64,000 nt of DNA. Source: Bacteroidia bacterium (lineage in GTDB: Bacteria > Bacteroidota > Bacteroidia > Flavobacteriales > Schleiferiaceae). Each line of letters opens with the position of its first letter. Position 1 is the first letter of the stretch. The notes under the pieces are model-generated. The model saw nothing but the letters and a program-made list of their open reading frames with translations. It was not told the origin of the DNA and did no database searches. The stretch is from assembly GCA_030424545.1 (NCBI GenBank), contig JAUHWL010000001.1, positions 248,001-312,000 on the forward strand, given 5' to 3'. Positions 54,372 to 62,652 of this stretch are shown in pieces. Position numbers and translations under genes: made by a program.

Positions 54372-54379
54372 CAAATGTA
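54372..54379 (-). promoter_or_regulatory. -7 promoter box of recA
   Basis: TACATTTG on the minus strand fits TAnnTTTG, 34 bases before the recA ATG. Confidence 0.5.
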
Positions 54380-54437
54380 ACGGATGATGCCTTTTTATTT
54401 TACTAAAGAGGCGATAGTTTTTCACACCTTTTAGGCG

Positions 54438-55118
54438 CTACAGCGAAAGACTAATACCTACAGAAAGGTTCTGCATTTGATCAATTCCTTCTGGGCCATT
54501 TTTAAGGTTGGCAAAAACGGGGTTTAAACCGTAATAGGCGTATACATTAAAAAACCAAAATCCTGTTCGTGCAAACACGCCATATTGCCAGGTGGCCAAA
54601 TCTTTTATTTTATAATATTTTACACTGTAATCGCCATCAATAAATTTGCTGTAAGAGCCAATTCTATAACCAATTAAGCCGCCAAAGTAGAATCTAAAAT
54701 ATTGGCCTTTTTCATTGCTTTTAGTCCGAAACCTAAACTCAATGGGAATATCAATATAACTTGATGAAAAACTGTTTTTGCGGTACGTGCTGTCTGATGG
54801 TAGGTAAGCATATTGCCTATCGGTATTGTTGGGAACAGGTTTAATGGCCAAATTGGTATGCCAATAAGAGCTAGTAAAACCCAATCCGTAACCTATAGAC
54901 CAATGGCTTCTACGTCCAAACAATGTTTCTCTCATAAACATGAGTTGCCAACCGTTGCTATTCCATTTTTGGGTTAACGCATCGGGTGTGTTTACCAACG
55001 TTAGCTTAGCATAAGAAAACTCAAGCCACTCTCCTCTTTCAGGTATGTATTGTGCCGATGCGTTTTGCGCGGCAATGAATAATGAGAATGATAAGATGAA
55101 TAAAGTGCGGACAATCAT
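54438..55118 (-). CDS. Outer-membrane beta-barrel-like protein
   Basis: A 226-residue exported protein with signal peptide ending NASAQY. Alternating strands rich in Tyr, Trp and Gly (WLEFSYAKLTL, HWSIGYGLGF, YFRFYFGGLIGY, WFFNVYAYYGLNP) and a terminal VGISLSL strand suggest a small porin-like barrel. The ligand is unknown. It lies 25 bases after the acidic protein gene. Confidence 0.7.
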   Translation of the reverse strand: MIVRTLFILSFSLFIAAQNASAQYIPERGEWLEFSYAKLTLVNTPDALTQKWNSNGWQLMFMRETLFGRRSHWSIGYGLGFTSSYWHTNLAIKPVPNNTDRQYAYLPSDSTYRKNSFSSSYIDIPIEFRFRTKSNEKGQYFRFYFGGLIGYRIGSYSKFIDGDYSVKYYKIKDLATWQYGVFARTGFWFFNVYAYYGLNPVFANLKNGPEGIDQMQNLSVGISLSL

Positions 55119-55143
55119 TGCTTAAAGTTAGTCCGCAAAGTTA

Positions 55144-55446
55144 CTAATCGTCATCAAAGGTATCATCTAAATCTTCGGTGGTACCTTCACTTTCGGAATC
55201 ATCGTCTTCGTCATCATCTTGAAAAGCTTCAAACTTGGTAATGAGCTGGGTACTAACTTTTATTAAGTATTTGGTGTCTGCTGTTTCTAGGGGCACCGCT
55301 TCTACACGTTCTCCTTTGGCATTTGTAAAGTGAATGGTTTCTCCTTCAAACCCGTAAGGGTGTTCTTCAGAAAGCAGTTGCAACAACTCTTCTGTAATGT
55401 TTTTGTAATCTACAATTACTCTTTTTTTATTTGGAATGTTTTTCAT
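55144..55446 (-). CDS. Hypothetical small acidic protein
   Basis: A 100-residue protein from MKNIPNKKRV at 55446, with a central ordered part (VDYKNITEELLQLLSEEHPY, GFEGETIHFTNAKGE) and a strongly acidic Asp/Glu-rich tail of about 28 residues. It begins 14 bases beyond the stop of the deoxyhypusine-synthase-like gene, so it is probably in one operon with it. Function unknown. Confidence 0.65.
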   Translation of the reverse strand: MKNIPNKKRVIVDYKNITEELLQLLSEEHPYGFEGETIHFTNAKGERVEAVPLETADTKYLIKVSTQLITKFEAFQDDDEDDDSESEGTTEDLDDTFDDD

Positions 55447-55460
55447 TTTTAAAAAAAGTT

Positions 55461-56435
55461 TTACCAACCTAAAACCCAAGAAAACACAAGTGGCGCAACA
55501 ATGGTTGCATCACTTTCAATTATATACTTTGGGGTATCTATATCTAGTTTGCCCCAGGTTATTTTTTCATTTGGTACGGCACCAGAATAGGAGCCATAGC
55601 TTGTTGTACTGTCGCTAATTTGGCAGAAATAGCTCCAAAAAGGAATGTTTTCCATTTCCAAATCTTGGTATAACATAGGCACTACGCAAATGGGAAAATC
55701 GCCTGCTATGCCACCGCCAATTTGAAAAAATCCTACACCTGCTCCCTCACTGTTTTTGGTGTACCAATCAGCTAAGAACATCATGTATTCTATGCCGCTT
55801 TTTACGGTAGAAGCATTTAATTCGCCTTTTATGCAGTAGCTAGCAAAGATGTTACCCATAGTGCTGTCTTCCCAACCAGGAACAATAATGGGCAAGTTTT
55901 TTTGTGCTGCTGCAATCATCCAGCTGTTTTTAGGGTCTATTTCATAATACTGCTCCAGCTCGCCACTTAGCAACATTTGGTACATAAATTCATGAGGTAA
56001 AAAGCGCTTTCCCTCGGCTTCGGCATCTTTCCATCTTTTTTCTATGTGGCCTTGCAAACGTCTAAAAGCTTCCTCTTCGGGTATACAAGTATCGGTTACA
56101 CGATTTAGCCCTTTGTCTAACAATTCACGTTCTTGCTCTGCAGTAAGATCTCTGTAGTTTGGTACGCGTTTGTAATGGCTGTGTGCCACCAAGTTCATTA
56201 AATCTTCTTCTAAATTGGCACCAGTACAAGAAATAATATCAATTTTATCTTGTCTAATCATCTCGGCTAGACTAATACCAAGTTCTGCTGTACTCATAGC
56301 ACCTGCCAATGTTACCATCATTTTACCACCTTTGGTAAGGTGAGTCTCGTATCCTTTTGCGGCATCAACCAAGGCTGCGGCATTAAAATGACGATAATGA
56401 TGTTCGATAAAATTTGAAATGGGACCTTTATTCAT
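55461..56435 (-). CDS. Deoxyhypusine synthase-like protein
   Basis: A 324-residue NAD-dependent aminobutyl transferase of the deoxyhypusine-synthase fold. The catalytic lysine appears in GAVPNEKITWGKLD, in the place of SWGK in the eukaryotic enzyme, and other family segments are present (MVTLAGAMSTAELG, SCTGANLEEDLMN, GGGIAGDFPI). Bacteria lack eIF5A, so the substrate is probably a polyamine, with homospermidine-type synthesis as one option. It follows the arginine-decarboxylase-like gene by 68 bases. Confidence 0.85.
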   Translation of the reverse strand: MNKGPISNFIEHHYRHFNAAALVDAAKGYETHLTKGGKMMVTLAGAMSTAELGISLAEMIRQDKIDIISCTGANLEEDLMNLVAHSHYKRVPNYRDLTAEQERELLDKGLNRVTDTCIPEEEAFRRLQGHIEKRWKDAEAEGKRFLPHEFMYQMLLSGELEQYYEIDPKNSWMIAAAQKNLPIIVPGWEDSTMGNIFASYCIKGELNASTVKSGIEYMMFLADWYTKNSEGAGVGFFQIGGGIAGDFPICVVPMLYQDLEMENIPFWSYFCQISDSTTSYGSYSGAVPNEKITWGKLDIDTPKYIIESDATIVAPLVFSWVLGW

Positions 56436-56503
56436 AGTGTAAATTGTTACTGCAATTATAAAACTGAATTTTTTAATAATTTAAATCGCACATTAATTTT
56501 TAT

Positions 56504-57895
56504 TTAATAGCCAAGTATTTTCATCATAGATTTATGGCTTTGTTCTTTGGCGAATAATCTTGTTTTGGGTTCTCCGTCTGCATCTAGTTCTATAACTACG
56601 TGTTTAGGTTGAGGGATTAAGCAGTGCTGTATACCACCGTAACCAGATAATGATTCTTGGTAAGCACCGGTATTAAAAAACCCAATATACTGCGGATTTT
56701 CGGGCCTTATTTTTGGTAAATAAATGGCGTTTACATGTTGTTCTGAATTGTAATAATCATCACTATCGCAAGTTAATCCGCCTAATAAAACACGTTCATA
56801 CGGGCTGTCCCAATTATTTATGGCAAGCATGATAAACCGTTTGTTTATGGCCCAGGCGTCTGGTAAAGTTGTCATAAAGCTTCCGTCAATCATGTTCCAT
56901 GTTTCACGGTCGTTTTGTTTTTTCTGGCCCATAATACTGTAGAGTGTGGCACCACTTTCGCCAACGGTATAGCTACCAAATTCGGTAAAAATGTCTGGCT
57001 CCGGAATACCGGCTCTTTCGCACGTTGTTTTAATTTGTGCTATTATTTCTTGGGCCATATACTCATAATCATAGTCAAAACCCAAAGAATTTTTAATTGG
57101 AAATCCACCACCAATGTTTAATGAATCTAAGCTGGGGCAAATCTTTTTTAAACGTACGTAAAGGTTAACACATTTTAAGAGTTCACTCCAATAGTACGCA
57201 CTGTCTTTTATACCAGTGTTGATAAAAAAGTGAAGCATTTTAAGCTCGAAATTCTTGTTCTCTTTAATTTTCTTTTCGTAAAATGGGATAATGTCTTTAT
57301 AACCAATTCCTAGCCTTGAGGTGTAAAACTCAAACTTAGGTTCTTCTTCTGAGGCAATTCTAATTCCAATTTTTGTTGGTGTATTAATTAATTCAGAAAG
57401 CGCATCAACTTCAACCATATTATCAAATACAGGAATCACATTTTTAAAACCTGTTTTTATTAACCGGGCAATATTTTCTATGTATTGCGCCCTTTTAAAC
57501 CCGTTGCAAACCACAAACTGATCTTTGCTTATTTGCCCGCTTTCAAACAAAGATTCTATGATATTAATGTCAAAAGCAGATGATGTTTCTAAATGTATAT
57601 CGCTTTTAAGCGCAGTTTCTAGTACAAAACTAAAGTGGCTGCTTTTTGTACAATAACAATAATGATACTTGCCTTTGTAATCTGCCTTGGCCATGGCTAC
57701 ATTAAATACGCGTCTGGCTTTTTGAATGTTCTCCGTAATTTTTGGGAGATAAGAAATTTTTAATGGAGTACCATATTGCTTAATAATGTCCATCAAATCT
57801 ATGCCGTGCCAGAACAGATTCTGGTCTTCAACATCAAATTCTTCGGTAGGCCATTCAAAGGTTTGATCTATAAGATCATAATATTTATCGCGCAT
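56504..57895 (-). CDS. Arginine decarboxylase-like PLP enzyme
   Basis: A 463-residue enzyme with the alanine-racemase-like fold III barrel. The PLP lysine lies in YCYCTKSSHFSF, the glycine-rich PLP-phosphate loop in LNIGGGFPIKNS, and the C-terminal CDSDDYY with the Cys-Asp pair used in catalysis is present. In Flavobacteria this group is annotated as biosynthetic arginine decarboxylase, next to a deoxyhypusine-synthase-like gene as here. Substrate arginine is inferred. A strong promoter lies 21 bases upstream. Confidence 0.85.
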   Translation of the reverse strand: MRDKYYDLIDQTFEWPTEEFDVEDQNLFWHGIDLMDIIKQYGTPLKISYLPKITENIQKARRVFNVAMAKADYKGKYHYCYCTKSSHFSFVLETALKSDIHLETSSAFDINIIESLFESGQISKDQFVVCNGFKRAQYIENIARLIKTGFKNVIPVFDNMVEVDALSELINTPTKIGIRIASEEEPKFEFYTSRLGIGYKDIIPFYEKKIKENKNFELKMLHFFINTGIKDSAYYWSELLKCVNLYVRLKKICPSLDSLNIGGGFPIKNSLGFDYDYEYMAQEIIAQIKTTCERAGIPEPDIFTEFGSYTVGESGATLYSIMGQKKQNDRETWNMIDGSFMTTLPDAWAINKRFIMLAINNWDSPYERVLLGGLTCDSDDYYNSEQHVNAIYLPKIRPENPQYIGFFNTGAYQESLSGYGGIQHCLIPQPKHVVIELDADGEPKTRLFAKEQSHKSMMKILGY

Positions 57896-57915
57896 TTTTT
57901 AATTTATTTGGTGAG

Positions 57916-57944
57916 CAAATGTATAAGTAAAAATGTTAGTCAAA
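57916..57944 (-). promoter_or_regulatory. Promoter of the polyamine genes
   Basis: TTTG (57944-57941), a 17-base spacer and TACATTTG (57923-57916) on the minus strand match both elements of the Bacteroidota promoter. Confidence 0.65.
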
Positions 57945-58259
57945 GAATTTTTCATCAACCTAACATAGCTAAACTTACTTGAAAATAGGTGGACTAAAAT
58001 TTTTAGCGCTTTCTATTAATTAGAAATCGTCTTTTTTTAACCTTAAATAACGTTTTAAATAAATATGCCCTAAGAATTTAAGCAAAACCAACTTGTTTAC
58101 TTTTTAAGAATGTTGTTCATGTAATCACGTTGAATAACAGGGTTTGTTGAGTGTCTGTTTAGGGCTAAAACAATAGAAATCAGTCTATTTTTTAAATAAC
58201 TGTAAATGTCTGTATAGTTGGATATTAGATTATCTTCGCGCCCCCATTTTTAAAATGTT
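57945..58259. other. 315-bp spacer between divergent genes
   Basis: No gene or structured RNA is recognised. The right end should hold the typA promoter; TATCTTCG near 58229 resembles a -7 box with one mismatch. Confidence 0.5.
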
Positions 58260-60068
58260 ATGACAACAAAAAACATTGCCATTATTGCGCACGTAGACCA
58301 CGGTAAAACAACCTTGGTAGACAAGATTTTACATTACTGTAGCCTTTTTAGAGACAATCAAAAAACGGGCGAATTAATCTTAGACAATAATGATTTAGAG
58401 CGCGAACGTGGAATCACCATTTTGAGTAAGAATGTTTCGGTGGTTTACAAAGACACAAAGATTAACATCATTGATACTCCTGGTCACGCTGATTTTGGTG
58501 GTGAGGTTGAACGTGTTTTAAACATGGCCGATGGCGTTTTGCTATTGGTAGATGCCTTTGAAGGCCCTATGCCTCAAACGCGTTTTGTATTGCAAAAAGC
58601 CCTAGAAATGGGCCTAAAACCTATTGTGGTTGTTAATAAAGTTGACAAGCCAAATTGCGATCCGGATTGGGCGCACGAAGCTGTTTTTGACTTGATGTTT
58701 AGCTTAGATGCTACCGAAGAGCAGTTGGATTTTCCAACCGTTTATGGCTCGGCCAAAAACAACTGGATGAGCAACGATTGGAAAGACGAAACGGATAACA
58801 TTTCGCCACTATTAGATGCTGTAATTGACTACGTTCCTGAGCCTATAATAGACGAAGGAAATTTACAAATGCTTATCACTTCTTTAGATTATAGCAGTTT
58901 TACAGGTCGTATGGCTATTGGCCGTGTAAAACGTGGCCAGTTAAAAGAAAACATGACGGTTACGCTTTGCAAGCGCGATGGTAGCATGGTGAAAAGTAAA
59001 GTAAAAGAAGCATTTATTTATGATGGCTTGGGCCGTGTACGTGTGGGCGAAGTGCAAGCAGGAGATATTTGTGCTGTAAATGGTGTTGAAGGATTTGAAA
59101 TTGGAGATACCATTGCTGATGCTGAAAACCCAGAACCATTGGAAACTATTGCTATTGATGAGCCAACCATGAGCATGCGCTTTACTATTAATGACTCTCC
59201 GTTTTTTGGTAAAGAAGGCAAGTTTGTAACGTCTCGTCACTTGCGCGATCGTTTGACGAAAGAGTTAGAAAAAAACCTCGCCTTGCGTGTAGAACCAACA
59301 GAAAGTGCTGATGCATTTCAAGTTTTTGGCCGTGGTGTTTTGCACCTTTCTGTATTGATTGAAACCATGCGCAGAGAAGGTTATGAAATACAAATTGGGC
59401 AACCACAGGTAATTATAAAAGAAATAGATGGGCACAAATGTGAACCTATTGAGGAATTAACAATTGACCTACCTGAAGACGTTTCTGGGAAAGCCGTTGA
59501 GTTGGTTACCATGCGCAAAGGAGAATTGCTAAACATGGCGCCTAAAGGAGACCGCATGCAATTGTTCTTTAAAATTCCTTCTAGAGGTTTGATGGGGTTG
59601 CGAAATAACTTACTTACTGCAACAGCTGGTGAGGCAATTATGAACCACCGTTTTATTGATTACGAACCATTTAAAGGCCCCATTGCTGGTCGCCAGAATG
59701 GCTCTATGATTTCTTTAGAAAAAGGAACGGCCATTCCTTACAGTTTAAACAAATTGCAAGATCGTGGTAAATTCTTCATCAACCCAGGCGAAGAAATTTA
59801 CGGTGGCCAAGTAATTGGAGAACACAGCCGAGACAATGATTTGCCCGTAAACGTTACAAAGACCAAAAAGTTAAGCAACGTACGTTCTTCTGGAACTGAC
59901 GAAAAAGTAAAATTGGCTCCTGCAATTAAGTTTTCTTTAGAAGAAGCTTTAGAGTACATTCAAGGAGATGAGTATGTGGAAGTAACTCCTGGTAGCTTAC
60001 GCATCCGTAAAATTTACTTAGACGAAAATGAACGCAAACGCAAAGCATCAGCTATTGCAAGTGCGTAA
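58260..60068 (+). CDS. typA: Translational GTPase TypA/BipA
   Basis: A 602-residue ribosome-binding GTPase involved in large-subunit assembly at low temperature and in stress adaptation. G1 is AHVDHGKTT, the switch segment RERGITI, G3 DTPGHADF, G4 NKVDK, followed by EF-Tu-like domain 2, the EF-G-like domains (ALRVEPTESADAF) and the BipA-specific C-terminal part (SRGLMGLRNNLLTATAGE). Length is standard. It is monocistronic. Confidence 0.97.
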   Translation: MTTKNIAIIAHVDHGKTTLVDKILHYCSLFRDNQKTGELILDNNDLERERGITILSKNVSVVYKDTKINIIDTPGHADFGGEVERVLNMADGVLLLVDAFEGPMPQTRFVLQKALEMGLKPIVVVNKVDKPNCDPDWAHEAVFDLMFSLDATEEQLDFPTVYGSAKNNWMSNDWKDETDNISPLLDAVIDYVPEPIIDEGNLQMLITSLDYSSFTGRMAIGRVKRGQLKENMTVTLCKRDGSMVKSKVKEAFIYDGLGRVRVGEVQAGDICAVNGVEGFEIGDTIADAENPEPLETIAIDEPTMSMRFTINDSPFFGKEGKFVTSRHLRDRLTKELEKNLALRVEPTESADAFQVFGRGVLHLSVLIETMRREGYEIQIGQPQVIIKEIDGHKCEPIEELTIDLPEDVSGKAVELVTMRKGELLNMAPKGDRMQLFFKIPSRGLMGLRNNLLTATAGEAIMNHRFIDYEPFKGPIAGRQNGSMISLEKGTAIPYSLNKLQDRGKFFINPGEEIYGGQVIGEHSRDNDLPVNVTKTKKLSNVRSSGTDEKVKLAPAIKFSLEEALEYIQGDEYVEVTPGSLRIRKIYLDENERKRKASAIASA

Positions 60069-60087
60069 TACATAATTATAAAAATTG

Positions 60088-60126
60088 AAAATCCCACTCT
60101 GATCTTTTTCTGAGTGGGATTTTTTT
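60088..60126 (+). terminator. Terminator of typA
   Basis: AAAATCCCACTC / GAGTGGGATTTT with 12-base loop and T run, 19 bases after the stop. Confidence 0.92.
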
Positions 60127-60223
60127 ATGAGTTGAACCTGTTTGGCAGTGATTTTCTTGGTCTATTACAAACCAGTGCTATTTTTTACCAATTGGAGTAA
60201 TACCTCGTTGAGGTTCTAACGGG

Positions 60224-60733
60224 TTATTGAATTCTTTTTGCTTGTGTGGTAAATGATAATCCTTGTTGTCCCATGGTTGACGTCATGATTCCTTCAAATA
60301 AAGGTTCTGGGCAATTTTTAGGGATTTTCCACTCCAGTATAAAGTTTGAGCCGGTACCTCCAGAAACGTCAATTTCATCTATAATAATCTCGGTTGTTTC
60401 CATGGGTGCCAGATAAACGGGAAAGTCAAAATATTTTCTAACCGATTTTCCATGTGTATCATAATATTCGGCTCGTAATAAATAGATGGTATCGGTTTCA
60501 CTGGTATTCCTCATACTTAACATAGATGTTAAGTTGTGGGTTCTATGTTCTGTTATGCTATAGATTTGAGAGTAGATAGACAAATATGATTTTCCAAATT
60601 CAAGCGAATCTTTTGATGTAAGGTCTGCGGCTCGTTTGTTCCAATTTGCTGGATTAATAGAACTGTTTTCTTTCTCTTTACCACAGCTTATTAGTAAAAT
60701 AGCCAGCATTAAGTTTAGGTACGTTGCCTTCAT
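60224..60733 (-). CDS. DUF3124 lipoprotein
   Basis: A 169-residue lipoprotein (LAILLISC, Cys about residue 17). From residue 45 it follows the DUF3124 pattern: GKSYLSIYSQIYSI, LTSMLSMRNTSETDTIYL, YYDTHGKSVRKY and the C-terminal EPLFEGIMTSTMGQQGLSF. Function unknown. It is last of a same-strand group after the MarR-like and thioredoxin-like genes. Confidence 0.78.
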   Translation of the reverse strand: MKATYLNLMLAILLISCGKEKENSSINPANWNKRAADLTSKDSLEFGKSYLSIYSQIYSITEHRTHNLTSMLSMRNTSETDTIYLLRAEYYDTHGKSVRKYFDFPVYLAPMETTEIIIDEIDVSGGTGSNFILEWKIPKNCPEPLFEGIMTSTMGQQGLSFTTQAKRIQ

Positions 60734-60793
60734 TTTGGTTTATGCTTTCTTGTTGCTTATTAAGTGTTAAGTCGCTATAAAAGTACGATCAAA

Positions 60794-61405
60794 TCAAATG
60801 CTCGGTTTTTCTTCAAACTCCAAACAATCTAGGCGAATTTCATTTGTCTCCAATGGCTTTTGAAGTAAATTACAGTAATTTATTCCATTGTTTTTTTCAA
60901 AATACTTGCATCCGAAACAAGTTCTTTGCACTCTTAAAATTCCGTTTTTATTTAACTTGAAAATTAATTGGCTCAACGTTTCAAACAAGCTTTCTAATTC
61001 TGGTTGAGAAAAACCATCAACCTGTTTTTTTAGGGGGTTTGAAAAATTAAATGTTTGAGCAATAATATCATGCCCAACATCAGACAGCGTTATAGAATAG
61101 CTTCGACTATCGGCAGATGAATGGTCTTTTATAATCATCCCTTTTTTGTCTAAAACTTTTATGGCATCGCTTATGGTAGGCTTGGTTACATTAAACTCTT
61201 TGGCAAAATGGCTTACGTTACACAAGTCTTGTTTATGATATGCCGTAAAAATGAGAATCTGAATCTGAATAGGACTTAATCCAACTGATTTTGCTTTTTC
61301 CCATAACAATACCTTAAATACTTCGGCAATGCGTTCTAATCCAACTACAATTTTATCAGAAAGATTGGCTTCTTGTTGTTTGGGGTTAAATGTACTTTCA
61401 TTCAT
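60794..61405 (-). CDS. MarR-family regulator with C-terminal cysteine cluster
   Basis: A 203-residue protein. Residues about 15-155 form a MarR-like winged helix (LSPIQIQILIFTAYHKQDL, recognition region NVTKPTISDAIKVLDKKGMI, wing HSSADSRSYSITLSD). The tail carries C-x2-C in RTCFGCKYF, then CNLL and DCLEF, four cysteines that could hold Zn or an Fe-S cluster and so sense redox state. A thioredoxin-like gene precedes it with a terminator hairpin between them, which fits a thiol or redox role, by inference. Confidence 0.82.
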   Translation of the reverse strand: MNESTFNPKQQEANLSDKIVVGLERIAEVFKVLLWEKAKSVGLSPIQIQILIFTAYHKQDLCNVSHFAKEFNVTKPTISDAIKVLDKKGMIIKDHSSADSRSYSITLSDVGHDIIAQTFNFSNPLKKQVDGFSQPELESLFETLSQLIFKLNKNGILRVQRTCFGCKYFEKNNGINYCNLLQKPLETNEIRLDCLEFEEKPSI

Positions 61406-61437
61406 AAAAAAAGCCTGCCGAAATTTGTTCGACAGGC
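61406..61437 (-). terminator. Terminator between the thioredoxin-like and MarR-like genes
   Basis: On the minus strand GCCTGTCG pairs with CGGCAGGC (one mismatch or wobble), followed by TTTTTTT, just before the MarR ATG. Confidence 0.8.
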
Positions 61438-61470
61438 AAAGTTAGTTGTCCTAACAATAAAGTGCAAAAT

Positions 61471-61704
61471 TTAACCTTTCACATCGGCCATAGATGCACC
61501 AAAATTTATGTGCAAAGCATTTCCATTTGGGGTTACCAATGCAGGTACAGATTTTACACCCGCTTTTTCTGCTTCTGAAATACGAGATTTGTTTTCACCA
61601 ATATTTACAACCTCTACATTTTCTTTTCCTACTAAATTAATTATGTCATGTTCTGCACTTACGCAAACGGGACATCCTGCGTGATAAAAAATTGATTTAC
61701 TCAT
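61471..61704 (-). CDS. Small thioredoxin-like protein
   Basis: A 77-residue thioredoxin/glutaredoxin-fold protein starting MSKSIFYHAGCPVCVSAE at 61704; the active site is CPVC near residue 11. The segment VKSVPALVTPNGNALHIN carries the cis-proline. An upstream start at 61737 would add 11 atypical residues. It is a likely electron carrier for a peroxidase or reductase, or a partner of the adjacent regulator. Confidence 0.82.
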   Translation of the reverse strand: MSKSIFYHAGCPVCVSAEHDIINLVGKENVEVVNIGENKSRISEAEKAGVKSVPALVTPNGNALHINFGASMADVKG

Positions 61705-61918
61705 TTTTATTGAATTTATGTTTATGCAATATTGCACGACAAATATAATAAGGATTCCTAACTAAAAAGAATTTTGGCTTAATTTTTTTGTTTGTAAAGA
61801 TTTACAATGAAATGTGAGCGTGATTTTTACCGTGTACGCATAAGTTTATTCAGGTAAATAAAGCCTATTGGAAAATGGATTTTTAAAAAAAGAAGAAAGG
61901 AAAAAACCAACCGTGTTG

Positions 61919-62407
61919 TTACTGTAGTTTGCCACCTTCTTTAAAGGTAACATCCAATACATCTTGTAGGCGGTTTAGGCTGAGGTGAGATAAAAACCGA
62001 AACGCAAGCTCAACAATGACAAACCTGAGGATGATTATTTGCAAAGCAGCCGCAAGAATCATGATTGGTTCAAACGCAATTTTAGCAATAAAAAGTTGAG
62101 CAACGAGGCCAATTACAGGTAGTAAAAACAATATGCCGAGCAATATTCTAAACGCTTTGTGTATTTCTACATGAACGGTTCCGGTATACTCATTAATCTC
62201 TCCGGTTAATGTGCAAAAAGCACCAAAGCCTATGGTTGCCGAAATCACCTGAAATGTATTTGCTTTAACAATGCCAATAAACGATTTATTGGTTAGCCGC
62301 GAAGTTAAATTTTCCGAATATTCAGTTCTTCTTGTAAGCCTTGCTAACGTTTCTTCTTGACTATTAATTAAGCTAAACGAAATTTGCTTTGAAGGATAAA
62401 TTTTCAT
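61919..62407 (-). CDS. Hypothetical membrane protein
   Basis: A 162-residue protein with a polar N-terminus (KIYPSKQISFSLINSQEETL) that resembles a short cytoplasmic domain, and two membrane segments (LLGILFLLPVIGLVAQLFI and PIMILAAALQIIILRFVIVE). The family is unknown. It lies downstream of the attC-like site in cassette orientation, but 185 bases from it. Confidence 0.55.
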   Translation of the reverse strand: MKIYPSKQISFSLINSQEETLARLTRRTEYSENLTSRLTNKSFIGIVKANTFQVISATIGFGAFCTLTGEINEYTGTVHVEIHKAFRILLGILFLLPVIGLVAQLFIAKIAFEPIMILAAALQIIILRFVIVELAFRFLSHLSLNRLQDVLDVTFKEGGKLQ

Positions 62408-62565
62408 GGTTGGGCAAATTCAAGGGTTCTTGTTGAACGAATCTTCACTTGGGTTAGAAGCCAAATTCGTTCGGGTTAAAAATAGTAGAAATGCTTAGCA
62501 TGGGGTAGCACGCTCAAGATGTAAAAGCAATCGCAAAATCCTCCTTAAAAGCTTGCCCGAAAAAT

Positions 62566-62586
62566 CATTGCGCCATTGGCGCAATG
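62566..62586. repeat. Perfect hairpin CATTGCGCC / GGCGCAATG
   Basis: A 9-bp perfect stem with three-base loop, 6 bases from the attC-like site, between it and the next gene. Confidence 0.85.
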
Positions 62587-62591
62587 GATTT

Positions 62592-62652
62592 GCTAACGCT
62601 ACGTGTATGGTGCGTATCCCGAAGGGTATGCATTATATATCTTGTTAGCTAC
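62592..62652 (-). mobile_element. Integron attC-like recombination site
   Basis: Read on the minus strand the site runs GTAGCTAACAAG...AGCGTTAGC, the outer boxes being complementary (GCTAAC/GTTAGC), like aadA-type attC sites (CTAACAA...GCGTTAG). The plus strand, which is the bottom strand for the cassette, folds over the inner part: GCGTATCCC-GAA-GGGTATGC with one extrahelical T, then further pairs (GTGTATGGT with ATTATATA) allowing G-T. The R'' side overlaps the stop codon of the RhuM-Fic gene, and orientation relative to that gene is right for a cassette. Confidence 0.6.

Noticed and set aside
61755-61919. A further attC-like pair after the membrane protein gene (CTAAC near 61755)
   Set aside because: No complementary GTTAG box lies at the 3' end of the gene and no central stem is present.
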